Positions 45,645 to 58,177 of a stretch of DNA of 64,000 nt are shown one piece after another. Numbering within the stretch: position 1 is the first letter of the stretch; each line of letters begins with the position of its first letter. Position numbers and translations under genes: made by a program. The DNA comes from Hymenoscyphus infarciens (taxonomy: Eukaryota > Ascomycota > Leotiomycetes > Helotiales > Helotiaceae): contig LLCB01000051.1 in NCBI GenBank assembly GCA_001414345.1, positions 177,956-241,955 on the forward strand, in the 5' to 3' direction. The notes below the pieces were generated by a model. That model was not told the origin of the DNA and did no database searches. It saw nothing but the letters and a program-made list of their open reading frames with translations.

Positions 45645-48600
45645 CTTGCTAGATTGCTGGCTACCGAACTCCAATGCAACAATTTTCATTCCCATTTTTC
45701 GTTTGTGTGATTTTCGGCATTCTCAGCGAGAAAACGTGAGTAGAATAGATAAATTTAGAGCATATCGCGAGAAACAAGTGTTATGTTATTAGCTGAAAGA
45801 TATCTCGTCCAAATGTTCTCTTCGGGTTCTTTCAAAATGGGTGTCTTGGCTTTTATTGTGATCCCAAGAAAATTCCGTTATCGAATGCCATGCTCGCAAG
45901 GATTCATACTTAACTTCCCAATGATTTTTGAGAAAACTGCATCGTAATAACTAGTTATGATCATTGGGTAATTTCTCGGCGTAGCGTTTCAAGAGGCATT
46001 GTTGTTTACTGTCCTGAATGCAAGCAGTGGTAATGTAAGTACGATATGACTTCGCCCCAGTATTATGTTATCAAAGATTCATGTTACTCTATGAATTTAG
46101 CAGAATAGAGCTGTTGATGAACTACTTGGGACAAATGAACTGATCAGACATCGTGGTGTACTCACCATGAAACGCATACGACGAAGCTCCCATGTGGGAG
46201 CTCGTTTATAATGAGCTGGTTCACCATGGGGCTATGAGGTTTACCCCCACACAGGATCCAAGAACAGATTGAAAGGGGAACAATTTGTGCATTTAGGTAT
46301 TACATAAATCATTCTGAGTAAATGCTAAGCTCAAACAGCTGGGCAAAGGTAAACACGTGTACTCTCAAAAAATCGGGCTATTTGCAGGTAACCTACAAAT
46401 AGCTGCGACACTATAGGTAGGTACACCCAAACCAAACGGCATGATACTTCACTACCTGAAACAATAAACTTAATTATAGAACTGGTTTGGGTCTTCTTTT
46501 TCTCTCGAAGTTTTCTGAATGACTTCTGTGAGATTTCTTTTGGGACTTGTGGTATAATAGTATCTCGTAGGTGTACGGAAACGATGACATGAATTCTATC
46601 TCACAGGTACTCTCAGCTAATAGTATAACCAGAAAACATACGTACAGAAAATCTCTTCCAGCAGTTGTAGCTTTTATTTAGTTGCTAGTAGTGGATCTAA
46701 TATAACAACGACAGACCATTCTTTCCCCGATATGGATAGTGGAGTATTGACTCAAAAGTTTGCTTCCGTTGAAAGGCATAACTCAATCCTGATCCAATTT
46801 TTTATTAGAGGTCGCATAGTTTTTAAGAAATCGCATGCATTCAAATTTTCAGGTTGTGATAACTGGTGGTTGTTCCAAGCTTTCATTCTTTCACGTGGTT
46901 GGGAGAAGTGATATACACACCGTACTTATGTCTAATTCTTTGCGAGTAAGCTTCCAGTAAGCTGCAAGTAAGCTCCAAGCAAGTTGCTATTAAGTTGCTA
47001 AAAGTCTTAGCCACCTAACTGCTTCAAAGCCAGTCACGTGCCGTCTACCTCTCAATTCCCTCTTTTGGACGTGGGGTGGTGGGGGTAAGGCGGTGAAATG
47101 CCTGTTGTGTGTTATCATTTTATACTGGTGAATCGGTAATCACTTGTCTTGGATTATTGTAGAAGCTGCGGAATTAAGATACTAGGCAGAAAATCGCAAA
47201 CCGCAATTCATCGGCGAAAAGGCGGGATTGGAAATAGAAATTGCCTCGTTTACTGGCAGTCAAACTTAACAGCGTCTTGATTAAATGGCCGTGAAAGGCT
47301 GAAGAATGTCTTCGCCCAACAACGGAAGCTTCACCTGTGGCAACGAAACTTTGACATCCAACCTTCTACTCTACCTATTATCATTTCAATATGACGTGCT
47401 CCAAATCATCGCTTTTTGCGAGTCAAAATAGGAATGTCACTCTTGTGGGCCTTGAGTTACTATCCTTAAAGTTTGAACTGACAGTCATGGTTTTATATTG
47501 GCTTCTTACGCCAGAGGCTTGAGATATTTGAGGGGGAAATGTGGTTTTGAGGATTTCGACCAGCTGGCCACGTTTTGGGTCAAATTAGGAGAATGTGTCT
47601 GACATTATAAAAACATATGTAGCACAGAATGCCGATAGGCAAGTTTTCAACGAAGGTTACTTACCATAGCATCACCGAATGATTTCATTGTTCTATCTAT
47701 CATCGAAGAAGTACCTTCTTAGGAGGAGCTTGAGCGTCATAAAAGAACCAGCTTTAATGCTCCAGAATTCACTGGAAATTTGAGTTTCGTAACAGCTCTC
47801 AACCGATGTGGTTGTCAGAGAGTTGATATGATGATGTCTACTAAAACATTAATACTTCACTGTTTATTTTCCTGCTGAAGAACTATAATGTCCTAGAAAG
47901 AGTGCCAGAATTAGATTTTGAGAAAGACTTGGGATGGTTATGTATGTACGATGACCTGTAACCTTGTCTGAGTAATTCAAATCTCTAGGACACTTCGAAT
48001 AATCCATTTATCTAAAGCTAGATATAAGAGCTCCCAAGCCAAGTCTGTTACTTCAGCTGCTTGTTATATAGCCAAAGAAGTCTATTATACTCTTTCAGTA
48101 GTAAACTTGAATTCCCAGAAGATTTTTTTTTATTGAAACTAGTAACCTAATCCCTAGATCTTAATTCTCTGAAACAGTTCGAGTAAAGGTTTCCAAAGGC
48201 TGAAGATTCGATGGCTTATAATTGGAAATAAATACTAGTTGGAGATTTAGTAACTAGTTTCTTTTGACTGGATTCTATGTCTCTAAATTTTTAGTAGAAT
48301 CGAATATGTTAAAAGAACTTGAGAGAATCAGGAAATTGTGATTCTTCGTCACTTTAAAATATATTTTGCCAAGACTTTTGTAATAACTAAGTTTTTTGAT
48401 AAAAGACTAAAATACTAAAATACTGTAGATGTTCAGTTTTTAATATTCTACTACCTAGTTAGTGTATACTATTAAGTAATCTCTCAAAATTACCAAGGAA
48501 TTCCATGGCACGTTCACGTGACTTGTCGCAAGAAAGGTGACCTGTTTTCTAATAACACACATGAGATAGCAAAGATGTAAACATTATATAATAGAAAATG

Positions 48601-49166
48601 CGAGTTAGCATAAATCTAGCAGTTTTCAGGTTTGAAAATGAAATGATTCACCTCGTGATTGGCCCCTTTCAAACTCGCTTGAAATACTAACTACACTTCA
48701 CCACTACTACGTTCCACTTGGCGATAAAAACGCCTGCTGAGCATACTAGTCATAAAACATTAAATTCATCGTCATTGCTTAGAATGTGAGTCTCTAGTGC
48801 TACGAACTTCTATCAAATTTCGTAGCCCAGGCCGTTCAAAAAACCAAGAATATTAATTCTCTTCCAGGCAACCATTACCTCCAACCTCGTTTGCGCTAGC
48901 CTCCTTACGGTTGCTGGAAGGTTGCCGTTGTTCTAATTGGTCGGACTCTGATGTGAATGGCACAACTACGCATTGAATTTACCAATGAATTGATGAGTGA
49001 ATAACACAAATCGGGTTAAAATTCTTCCAATTCCGACTGAAGGTCCTTAAGTTCCCCGCATAAACTCCTCTTTCTTTTCACCTTTGAAGCCACGGGCAAC
49101 ACCACGATATAGTGTGAGCTCTCTGAGCCCCCTCTTCTCTCTTTTTCTTCAACGTAATACGCAACC
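45645..49166. other. 3.5-kb region without open reading frames
   Basis: No frame of 60 codons or more between 45645 and about 49010. Moderate AT content, not as extreme as the transposon islands. A short hairpin (AGCTCCCATGTGGGAGCT, 46185-46202) and repeated AAGTT/AAGCT triplet-like words near 46950-47000 are the only structure seen. It may be long-decayed genic or transposon sequence. Confidence 0.5.
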
Positions 49167-49857
49167 ATGTCTTCAACAACCTGGGCCCAACAATCCACCC
49201 ACCCCTTCAAGCCCTCCCCCAGCGCCTCCCTACTATCGCACTTCAAATGCGCAGTTCTCAACCTCGTCTTCAGCACCGACTTCCTCTCCGATAACCCTCG
49301 CTCCCACGCATTCGGCTACTTCGAGCACATAGAAATTGAATCCAACGAACACACCTACTTCGACACCGAAGAGACCGTCCCACAATGGGTTATTGACCGT
49401 CTAAGTGGCGCGAGATACCTCCATGTTGAGATCGATTCCTCGCAGACTGCCAATGGTCGACTGGTAGGAAGAAGGGTGAGCCCCGCGGGCAAGTCGATTT
49501 TTCAGATTCAAGTCAGGGCAAGCATCAGGAACGAGAAACGCGAGGTGGGGCTAGATAAGAGCGAGGGGCCTGTGTATTGGACGTTGGTCGTGCAGTTCGA
49601 TTTGGAGCACAACAGCAGTGTTTGTGGAATGATTGGAAATTGGACCTGGGTTATTAGGCTATTGAGAGATGCCGTTGCTGGTGGGTTTCGAGAGGATGGC
49701 GGTCCAGCTGGTGGAAAGAGACGGGCAACTCCTCATGTAAGTATTGCTGTTAGACGTGCTTCGAGGAGACCAAACTAATTTTTTGTTATAGTATATGGTT
49801 GGTACCCTGTGGATCACCACTGACAAGACCGGGATACCGGCAGAACCAACAACTTGA
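49167..49857 (+). CDS. Orphan protein, two exons
   Basis: Exon 1 is 49167-49736 (190 codons) and exon 2 is 49792-49857. The intron 49737-49791 (55 nt) has GTAAGT, CTAAT and TTATAG. The product is 211 residues. Reading through the intron would instead give a basic tail and an earlier stop at 49778, so splicing matters. No domain is recognised. The protein is soluble-looking, with a beta-rich middle (ARYLHVEIDSSQ, YWTLVVQFDLEH) and one helix (NWTWVIRLLRDAVAGGF). It resembles the broken gene at 44994. Confidence 0.65.
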
Positions 49858-50400
49858 AACGAATGGCAATCACAAGTCTCCCACCACAAATCGACTCTTA
49901 AGAAGCGAAGACCTCTGAAGAGGAACAACATGAGTTGACTTGGCCAAAGAGGGATCAGTTGGAGGCAACGACGAGGAGAATGAATCTGGCAAAGGTCGGT
50001 TCCCCGTTGGCCGGTTGGTGATAAGACTTGCGTTGAATTGAAAACAAGGGAGTGATTGGCCTCTGCTGGGTTATCTTGTTGTGTGGTTGGACTCTGGCTT
50101 GAATTTGGGAATAATAAATACAACGGAGAAGCCGTAGGAGAAATGAATACACTTCAAACTCCTTATAAACCACAGCACACTGATTGTACTCGGTCAATAG
50201 ATACATCAAGGAGGTGCCGAAATGGTGTCACAAAGTTTGTATTTGACTTAACAGAATACCTGAAAGGAAGGATGTTATAAGCTGAAACCCAGATACCCTC
50301 AAGTTGAACCCCAGAAACACCCGGAACCATCTGTCCCCGACTTTACAAGCCACTCTTTGATTGCTACTATAGACAAAAGATATACAAGCCCTAAAAAGGA
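49858..50400. other. Intergenic region
   Basis: About 540 bp between convergent genes. Open frames on both strands lack recognisable products. Confidence 0.45.
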
Positions 50401-50959
50401 TCAACCACAAACAATAGAAACAGCACCATAGTTGAAATCTGGCGGCGAAATACAGCCAACCTTGTTCCCAACAGCAACACCGTCATAGGGGAACCCATGA
50501 TATTGGTTCTGGGCAACAACACCGCAACCATTCAAGCGATAAATCTGCACATAGCATCCAGCTGTGCCAGTCTTGGGGGCACCCGTCAAAACAGCACTGA
50601 TTGCTCCGGCAGAAGGAAGGTTGACAATGGTGCATTGATTTTCAGCGATGTTGATCAATTTGGTCGTTCCGGCACTACCAGTGGCAGGTGGTGTTCCGGC
50701 GTCTGTGCAGGTATATGGACCGGAATAAACTGTAATTTGAGTGCTTGCTGCTAATAAATCAGTTTTCAGTTATTTTTTGGGGTTCTTGCATCACTAACCT
50801 GGTCCTCCGGTGGGTTTTGCTCTTGGATTGAGGGTTTCTGGGACAATCATGGCTGTCGAGACAGCTGCGAGGGCGAGGAATGTAGAGATGATATTCTGGG
50901 TCTTTGTTAACAAGCGAGGCCTTAAGGTTGTTGGGGGAAGAACTTACAAGAGACAACAT
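50401..50959 (-). CDS. Small secreted protein with six cysteines (three exons)
   Basis: Exons 50959-50948 (only 12 nt), 50895-50799 and 50750-50401 sum to 459 nt, giving 152 residues. Introns are 52 nt (GTAAGT to CCCAG) and 48 nt (GTTAGT to ATTAG). The spliced N-terminus (MLSL-NIISTFLALAAVSTA) is a signal peptide; neither exon alone encodes it. The mature chain has six cysteines (YTC, NQC, AGC, NGC, VGC, IVC), so three disulphides are possible, and ends at the last Cys plus Gly. Small size, secretion and paired cysteines fit an effector candidate, but the function is unknown. The second acceptor is TAGCAG, so a product one Ala shorter is possible. Confidence 0.82.
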
Positions 50960-52425
50960 TTTGAAATATTGGAAGATTGTTGATTGAGTTGAACTGTCGA
51001 TGCGAGGTAGATAATGTCTTGCTGATGATTATTTGAGAGGAGGAACATTGCGTCTTATACCCACAAAGTACTTAGAATAGTAGAGCATCACATGCTCTCT
51101 CGTGAAAGTCAGAAAATAGTGCAAGAATAGGCCACAAAAGGCCTCGACCATTCTCCGTCCTGGTGGTTACCTAGTGGCAACCCGACTGTCAACGAAACGG
51201 GAAGCCAAAGTAACAGGTTTGCACGAGCATGTTGACTTTTGATGTTGCGGGAGATACGAGCGTCTGTTCGAGATCATGATATCAGGCCTAGACTAACAAT
51301 GGAAGCTAAGCTTTGGTCCACCAAACTCAAGCTCCACCAAATAAGCCCCCGCCCGTCAGCGAGAAGAGAAAGCCGTCAAAGTACTGGTAGAAACTTCCGC
51401 AGTGGTTGCCATTGATGCCTGAAAATTGGGGGAAAGTTTTGACTTGCACTGCATTGGCTAGGTGGGTTGTCTCCAAGTGGTTGAGCTAAGTCGCCGAGTC
51501 GAAGCCACAACTCTCGAGCTTCAATCTTTGTTTTCCCAAAGTCCTGCAAGCCCTACGAGGATTGTATACCAGGTCCGCATTTAGCCACCGGACGGGAGGG
51601 AAGAAAGAACACGAGATGCTTTCTATTGATGCGCAAGAGCATATTGACACCATGGAGCATCCCGTCCGGCCCAGCTAAGTCGTACAATAGTGACTCGTAC
51701 TCATGAGAAAGCACCTTCCGGGAACGACATGCAAACACCATTTGATCGCCCGAGTCTCAAACTCAAAAGCCAACTTGGATCATCAAACTCCCATGATACT
51801 CCAACAGAAGCCGTCATCCTCTTCGTGGTGCGCATAAAGCACAACATCACGATGAGAAAGGTGGGCGCGAAACTTAGAATTGAACATAAAGCCCAAATAC
51901 TAGACCGTCAGAAGACGTACTGACAATGGTCGAAGATGCTGGATCAATGGTCTTGAATCCGAGCTAACCATGTCATAGACCTAAGTAGAAATAAATGATC
52001 AGTAGTAACGTAGAAGCTTTGATTGCACTTATTGAACCCGCAAGTTCACCAATTGAGGAGCAAGGTTTTATTTTCGTTGTATTGGTTTGAAGAAGTAGTG
52101 ATCGATCGTCTCGTATGTCATTAAATTCGATGGCAAAAAAGTCGAGTCGATCACTAAAGCTTGTCAGTTATGTTGTGCCCGGTTTCTAGGTATGAAGGGA
52201 GAATTAAAAAAAACAGGGCCACAGAGCTCTCCGCGCTAATTTACAAGTTAATAACCGTGACGCCATTGGGTATCAATCCATCTAATCCGTACGCCTTCAT
52301 GATCGACCACCCCCGACTACACTCAACCACAGCGCAAAGTGCTATGGCTACAGGGCAATCTCAAATGACAGCACCAAACCACCACTGAGCGAGAAATTTA
52401 TACACAGGGAGGGGGGACGAGCCTA
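50960..52425. other. Intergenic region
   Basis: About 1.5 kb with only short frames on either strand and no supported gene. It contains the upstream region of the small secreted protein and the 3' side of the Trf4-like gene. Confidence 0.5.
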
Positions 52426-54897
52426 TCAATCCTGAATAGGACCAACGATTTCTTCGTGCACATAGGCCAAATGCGAACGCTGAAGTTCAAATGAACTGTA
52501 GTTGCCCGCTAATATGCACCCAAGGATGCTCGCCTTCGCACGATTTTCAGAACCTTTTAAATCTGCCATCTTTTGCTGTAGATCTCTGTAGCAGTTCGAG
52601 AAGCATTGCAGAATTGTATTCGTATTCGAGGCACCACCAGAGATGTCGTTGTCTGATCTGTTGGGGTCGATAATCGAGAATTTTTCCATGGCTTTATTAT
52701 TTGTTGTTCGGTAGGCAATGTTTCGGACTTGGGACTAATATCTGTTAGCATGGGACAAATTGGAGAAAGCTGAATTTGAAACATACCTTTGCAACATACG
52801 CCGGAGGCTTCAATGAAATGGCCGTGGTGCTGACATTGAATCGGTTGCCGTACAGGTCAAAAAACTCCATCAAGATCTCACCAAGGTGATGTTCTGCAAC
52901 CATGCTTCTGCTCTGAACCTGTGGCATATGTTGAAGGAGACTTACAACAAGACAGATAACAGAGAAGCCACCAATACCTCCATGCTGAGGCTCGTTGAGG
53001 CTTCTCATTGCCAAGATGTGTTTGATGACGGTCACTAAGATAGGCATTGCGGGGAACTCGGCCTTCCACTCTTGGAAAGTTTTGTTGGCAATTAATCCGG
53101 TATCGTTTTCGAAGGAAACATCCACTCTGAGCCCTGTAAGCCTATCCTGGTACTTGACAATAGGAACTTTAGCTCTGGCAATCGTCTGAACAGAACCTTC
53201 AATGGCGGTCTTCGATTTACCCAGGAATGCTGCGAAGTTATACAAGAACTTCTTCATGTTGCCCCCATTAGGGTTACCAGTCTGCATAAATTTATTGGAA
53301 ACACAAACCAGATCCATATCAGAAGTGGGAAGATATAAACCAGCGGGGAAAGATCCAAAGGGTAAAATTTCGAAACCGTGAAACTCTCTATGAACAGCGG
53401 AACGCAGGTTCTCGACGAGCTGGGCACGAATGGTCTGCTCGAATGCGCGAGGTTTGACGTAGTGGTAGAAGTCCATGACTTCTTTATGCAGCCTAGACAA
53501 GGTAAGAATGTGAGTAAACAAGGTGTTGGAGCGATGCAGACTTACCACAGTCCCATGTTGGCAGTGTTGGAATGATCTATCCCGGCGGAAACCCATGGCG
53601 TACCAGTAGAATTGCGTTCAACCTGCCATTTTCTATCAATTCTGCCATCAGATGGAGCCTTCCTCTTGTTGCTGGAGTCGTAAATTTTTGGGGGACCGTT
53701 GAGAGGGCCTTTGATCTCATCTCTGATAGTTCGCTTACGGTTACCCAAAGCAGGGTCCGAAGTCAAATCAATGAACTCTTTTGGTTCGCTCGTTGTCGAC
53801 AAAGCAGGCTTGCTAGGTAGAGCAGGCTCAGTTGGGAGAGGTGGAGATGAAGGTAGCGGAGGCTGGACCTCTCTCTGCCGAGGACCAGTTGGAGCACCTT
53901 TGGGTGGAATACCGTATGATCCTACCCTGGAAGTTTGGTTATCATCAATCTTCATGTCGTCGTCTCCAAAATCGAAGGAAATGAAATCATCAGTTTCAGC
54001 TTCGGCTTTTTTGACGCTATCCGCGCCATCAGTGTTACGAGCCTTTCGGATCAACTTGACCACATCCTTTTTCTTACGCTGAGACTCATCTGGGGGTGGC
54101 AGAGCGGTATATGGATCCGGGTTGGACCATCGAGGGACACTATCGCCATCTGCAGCTTTGCTGGCTATGCGAGCTTGCTTTTTCTTGGGCTGCTCAGACT
54201 CCATTTCATCTTCAGAGACACTCATATCGGCTTCGTCACTGTCTGAGAGATCACCAAGAGCCTTGAATCTGGTACCATTATTGGCGTCTTCGTCAATGCC
54301 TTGCATCAGCTCTGGAGTAGGAGCACGATTGGTTTGGAGGAAGGCTCGCTCCGAGGCACGTCGGATACCACCTCGACCGCGAGCGCCACCACGGCCACGA
54401 CCAGCGCGTTCATTTCTGGGGAGGGGGCGGCGATGGCTCTCTTGTGGTCTGTTCCTATCCATGTTATCCGCAGGATACATCGAACGAGGTGGAGGAGGAG
54501 GAGAACGGGGTCGGTAATTGTCGGTTCGACTATAGTCAACGCCCGGTGGCGCATCATATCGAAAGGTGAAGTTGTCTTCGCGACGGTCATCCCGAGGCGG
54601 AGGGCGGTCATCTCGAGGGCGGTATGTATTGTAGCTATTGGATCTTGGTGGAGAACGAGAGCGCCTATTGTAAGAGGGTCTAGAGTCGTAGTCATTATTA
54701 TATCCATTGCCACGACCACTATCACCGCGGAATTGATATTGTGGAGGGGGTCTGCGATTATCATCCTGACGATAGTAGCTTGTGTCTTGAGGACGGTAAG
54801 AATCGCCATGATGAGCATTGTGAGCGCTGCGAGGTGATGAGGGTTGGAAGGAAGGCCTAGGAGGCAATCCTGGTGGGAGGGGTGGTTGCCGCGACAT
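52426..54897 (-). CDS. TRF4: Trf4/Cid14-type non-canonical poly(A) polymerase
   Basis: Trf4/5 (Cid14, PAPD5/7) adds short oligo(A) tails to aberrant nuclear RNAs in the TRAMP complex, marking them for the exosome. Exons are 54897-53546, 53492-52787 and 52734-52426; introns are 53 and 52 nt. They give 788 residues. The first 450 are disordered, with RGG/GRGG motifs (around 165-180), proline runs and an acidic patch. The catalytic core has FGSFPAGL (Gly497-Ser498), the metal-binding pair Asp509 and Asp511 (TSDMDLV) and the third Asp575 (LRVDVSFEN). The PAP-associated domain follows (GGIGGFSVICLVVSLL, then YGNRFNVSTTAISL). All catalytic residues are present. The long N-terminal extension is typical of filamentous fungi. 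Confidence 0.93.
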
Positions 54898-56173
54898 GAT
54901 GCGCGTTGTGTTATGGCGTTTTGCGATGGTTGAAATGACGATGCGATTTGGAGGTGCGATCTGGAGGAGAAAGAAAGTGGAGGAAATGTTTTGTGCTCAA
55001 AAAGCTCCATACCTTTTTGGGATTAGCGTAGGAATCACGTGAGGATAAATTTCCCCTCTTTATTGCTTCAGGCTCCAAATTACATTCACCACCATCACAC
55101 TGGAAATATGATTGACCATCCTCAATTCTGTTACATCAGTGCTTGTTTACCCCCATTATCTGCAGGTGTTCTGTTATAGTTGCAGTTGAGTTGCTACTTT
55201 TGTGTGAGGTTCATGACAAGCTACCTAACAAATCAATGTCAATAGCAACTTCAGCATCCTAACCTTACTCCTTCAAAATCAATATCCCCTAAACCTCCAC
55301 ATTTCTTCGCTGTTATATTTGGTTCCTCGTTGTTGCAGTATCGATATCTTGTGGAAAATAGTTCCTGCTTTTGGGGTTTATATGGTCCGTATTGAAAGCA
55401 CACCTGTGCTTGCCATAATATGTGGTCATTTCAGAAGGTGGTTATTGGTACTCTTGGGGCTTCAGTACAACCGTACTAGTAGTTCAAAAGTCACCTGCAG
55501 CAAGTGCAGAAATGCCATTAAGATTTCTTCAGTTAGACAAAACAGAAAACTCTTCTTGCATTATGTGTGCTGGGATGGATTCATGGTACATGTGGGCAAA
55601 GTCCTGCGTACGGAATCAAGAAAAAGCCTGTGATCTCCTGTTCAGCTAGGAATTGGCCAATGACCAAGTACTTATCGAGCCACCCAACAGCTGATCTTCC
55701 AAACCCCAGGGAAAATCTCCTGGCTAGCCTCAAATGCACGTTCAGACAGATCATATGTTCGAATGGCCTACGCTGACGAGTATCTCGGCTGCCGGATGTA
55801 TTGGGAAGGTCAGCTTCGGGGGAGATTCCATGGCAAACCAAAACCAGCACTTTGTGCTGAAATTGAAAAGAGAAAACCGAGCGACATCGCACCCGTATTC
55901 ATCAGTCAAGTCGAAAATCCAAGTCATGCCATGCGCAAAACTGCAGGACGGGCAAGGGGTTGGCGCACTTTCTCCATACATTCCATGCCACAGCAATCAG
56001 GTTAAATCCCACAGTGTAACGTTTATAACAGCCTCCTATTCCCGGCTAAAATTTGGCTTCCCGAAGCTCTGTGCATATTACATGAGAGCATCAAATCACG
56101 CAGAAGTTGAGCTTTTCATTTAAGCTCTCCTGCCAGACATTCTTGTCGTGTTTTTGGTGCGAGTACTAACAAA
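54898..56173. other. Intergenic region
   Basis: About 1.3 kb. Overlapping frames such as 55319-55633 and 55734-56123 on the plus strand and 55581-55892 on the minus strand show no domain; no gene is called. It holds the upstream regions of both flanking genes. Confidence 0.45.
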
Positions 56174-57044
56174 ATGTTTCGTTCCACGAGTTTGCAACAG
56201 GCAGTCCTTGCTCTGTTCCTCTTCCAATTTGTAGCAGTGGCCCCAACTGTCAATCTCAACAAGAAAGGTATGTGACACCAGGCACATACTGCCTGGAGAT
56301 CGTTTGCCATCCAGCTAATTGAAACTATCAGATTACCCCGACTCGTTACCCGTAACTGTTGAACCAGGAGATCAATACTACGAATGTGGCGAGTTTCCAG
56401 GAGGTCTAGCATCAACAGATGTCTCCCCTGATGCATATTTCAAGTATGCCCACGATACACCTCTCGAGGTCTCTTGCTGGGAGTTGGACAACACTGGGGA
56501 GTTGTACCTGAAGACCGTCGAGGACAATTGTTTCATAAGAGAGTATTACATCTACTACAACGAGACACTGGACATCACATATGAAACGGCCTTGCCACGA
56601 TGCAGACCACATCGCCCATTTCAAGCCTGGTGGGGACATCCCGGAGAGCCAACAATTGGGGGGTCAATTGATACTGATATGGGCGCATGCTATCATTGCC
56701 CGGATCAAGACTGTGAATTTTCTCCAGTAGATTACCTGATGCTACACGTATACTGCTGGTTAAATGGAACCACTGTCAATGGAACCAAGTCAGTACCAAA
56801 TGCAAGTTAGCCAATATGTCTTGTACTAATGAATTCGAATAGTCAATGGTGGCGACATGCACACAGAAGCGACGATTACGACAAGTGTTATGTCCCAGCA
56901 ATCGTCTTCGACAGACTTGATTACAGTATGTATCGTCAGCATGGGAATTTTATAAGAAATTTGAGGGCTGACATCATCATAGATGAGACAGGATCGGGCG
57001 GGACATGTCCAGACTGGGATCAGCCAACGGAAGAACCCGAGTAA
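56174..57044 (+). CDS. Secreted cysteine-rich protein, four exons
   Basis: Exons are 56174-56267, 56332-56788, 56843-56925 and 56983-57044. Introns of 64, 54 and 57 nt have donors GTATGT, GTCAGT and GTATGT, all with TAG or CAG acceptors. The sum is 696 nt, giving 231 residues. The signal peptide is in exon 1 (MFRSTSLQQAVLALFLFQF). The mature protein is acidic, Tyr/Trp-rich, with about ten cysteines (YECGEF, VSCWEL, ACYHCPDQDCEF, YCWLNGT, DKCYVP, GTCPDW) and Asn-glycosylation sites. The family is not recognised. The third intron is a multiple of three without a stop, so its retention would also give an open frame. Confidence 0.75.
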
Positions 57045-58177
57045 TCGCGAGAGTTAGAACAAGCTTTGGTGTATGGGGTGAGAGTTTGAACTTGGCAAGT
57101 GCCAATTGCAGTGTCATATCATGAAACGAGATCAATTTTCAAAATTGATTTGAACGTTGTGTTGTTTTCACCTGATGAGGCTCCGTGTCAGACGCGCCAA
57201 TCGTACATTCACAGGTGATATACCAGTTCTAAGAAAATTTAGCATGCGCGAATGAGTTCTTGGCCCAGCGGCCAACCGATACGATGAGTGAGATTTATTT
57301 GCGTTTGTTAAGTTCTAAACTTTGGGTTCGAGGAGCCAGCTACTCTTTTGAAATTCCTTCTCCGTTTTCCTGGTGTTTTCATTGTGTGGGTTGTATTCAA
57401 GCTCACCAATCCTGTTGCGACTGTACTTTCTAATGAACAAAAAAGTGTAATGTAATTGCCCTGGATTTTGGGAAAGCCATTTGTATGATTGCCATTTTGT
57501 TGCACCAGTTGTTTGGGGCCTGAGAGGGGTCGGTCTTTAGAGGCCCTCCTGTTAGATTTTACGATGGTTTTCAGCAACCCTTCTGAACCTGACACTGGAC
57601 TGGCTAGCTTTAAGCTTATTAGATTGCAATGGCCTCAATCTCGGCGCTTCCTACTTATCCTTGGTTAGAAATCAGCCCTATTCTAACTTGTGGAGACTCA
57701 GCCTCTATGACCAGATCTTCAGCAACCTCTAAACAGTTGAGCCGATACGAAGCTTCCTTTTAGGATCGTGGTCCCAGTCTGTAGCTTTTTAATCACTCTA
57801 AAATGTGTAGCTTTCTGCTATTTCCGACATGCTTAACATTCGTTCTTCTAATTATATAGCGGAGAAGAGGCGTAGGCTGCTATGTGTAGGCCGCAGTACC
57901 AATTGTGCTATCTTATCTTTGGGGGTCTTATTGGCTCTGGTGGAGTTTGTTAACCACGGAGCATCGTAACTAACTCTTAGATATTCCTTCCCATCCAATG
58001 TTTTTTCTCCACACCTTAGTCAAGGCTTTAGCCATTACGATCATTTTTTCCCTCTTTCTGGTTATTTGATTTTAGGCCTACTGTTTTCCACTTTAAAGTT
58101 AATCATTTTACTTTGTTTTATAAGGAATTCTCGTTATCTCTATTTTTATAACCTAAATTTCTATCCTGTACTTCACT
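57045..58177. other. Intergenic region
   Basis: About 1.1 kb, AT-rich towards the right. No supported gene. Confidence 0.5.
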
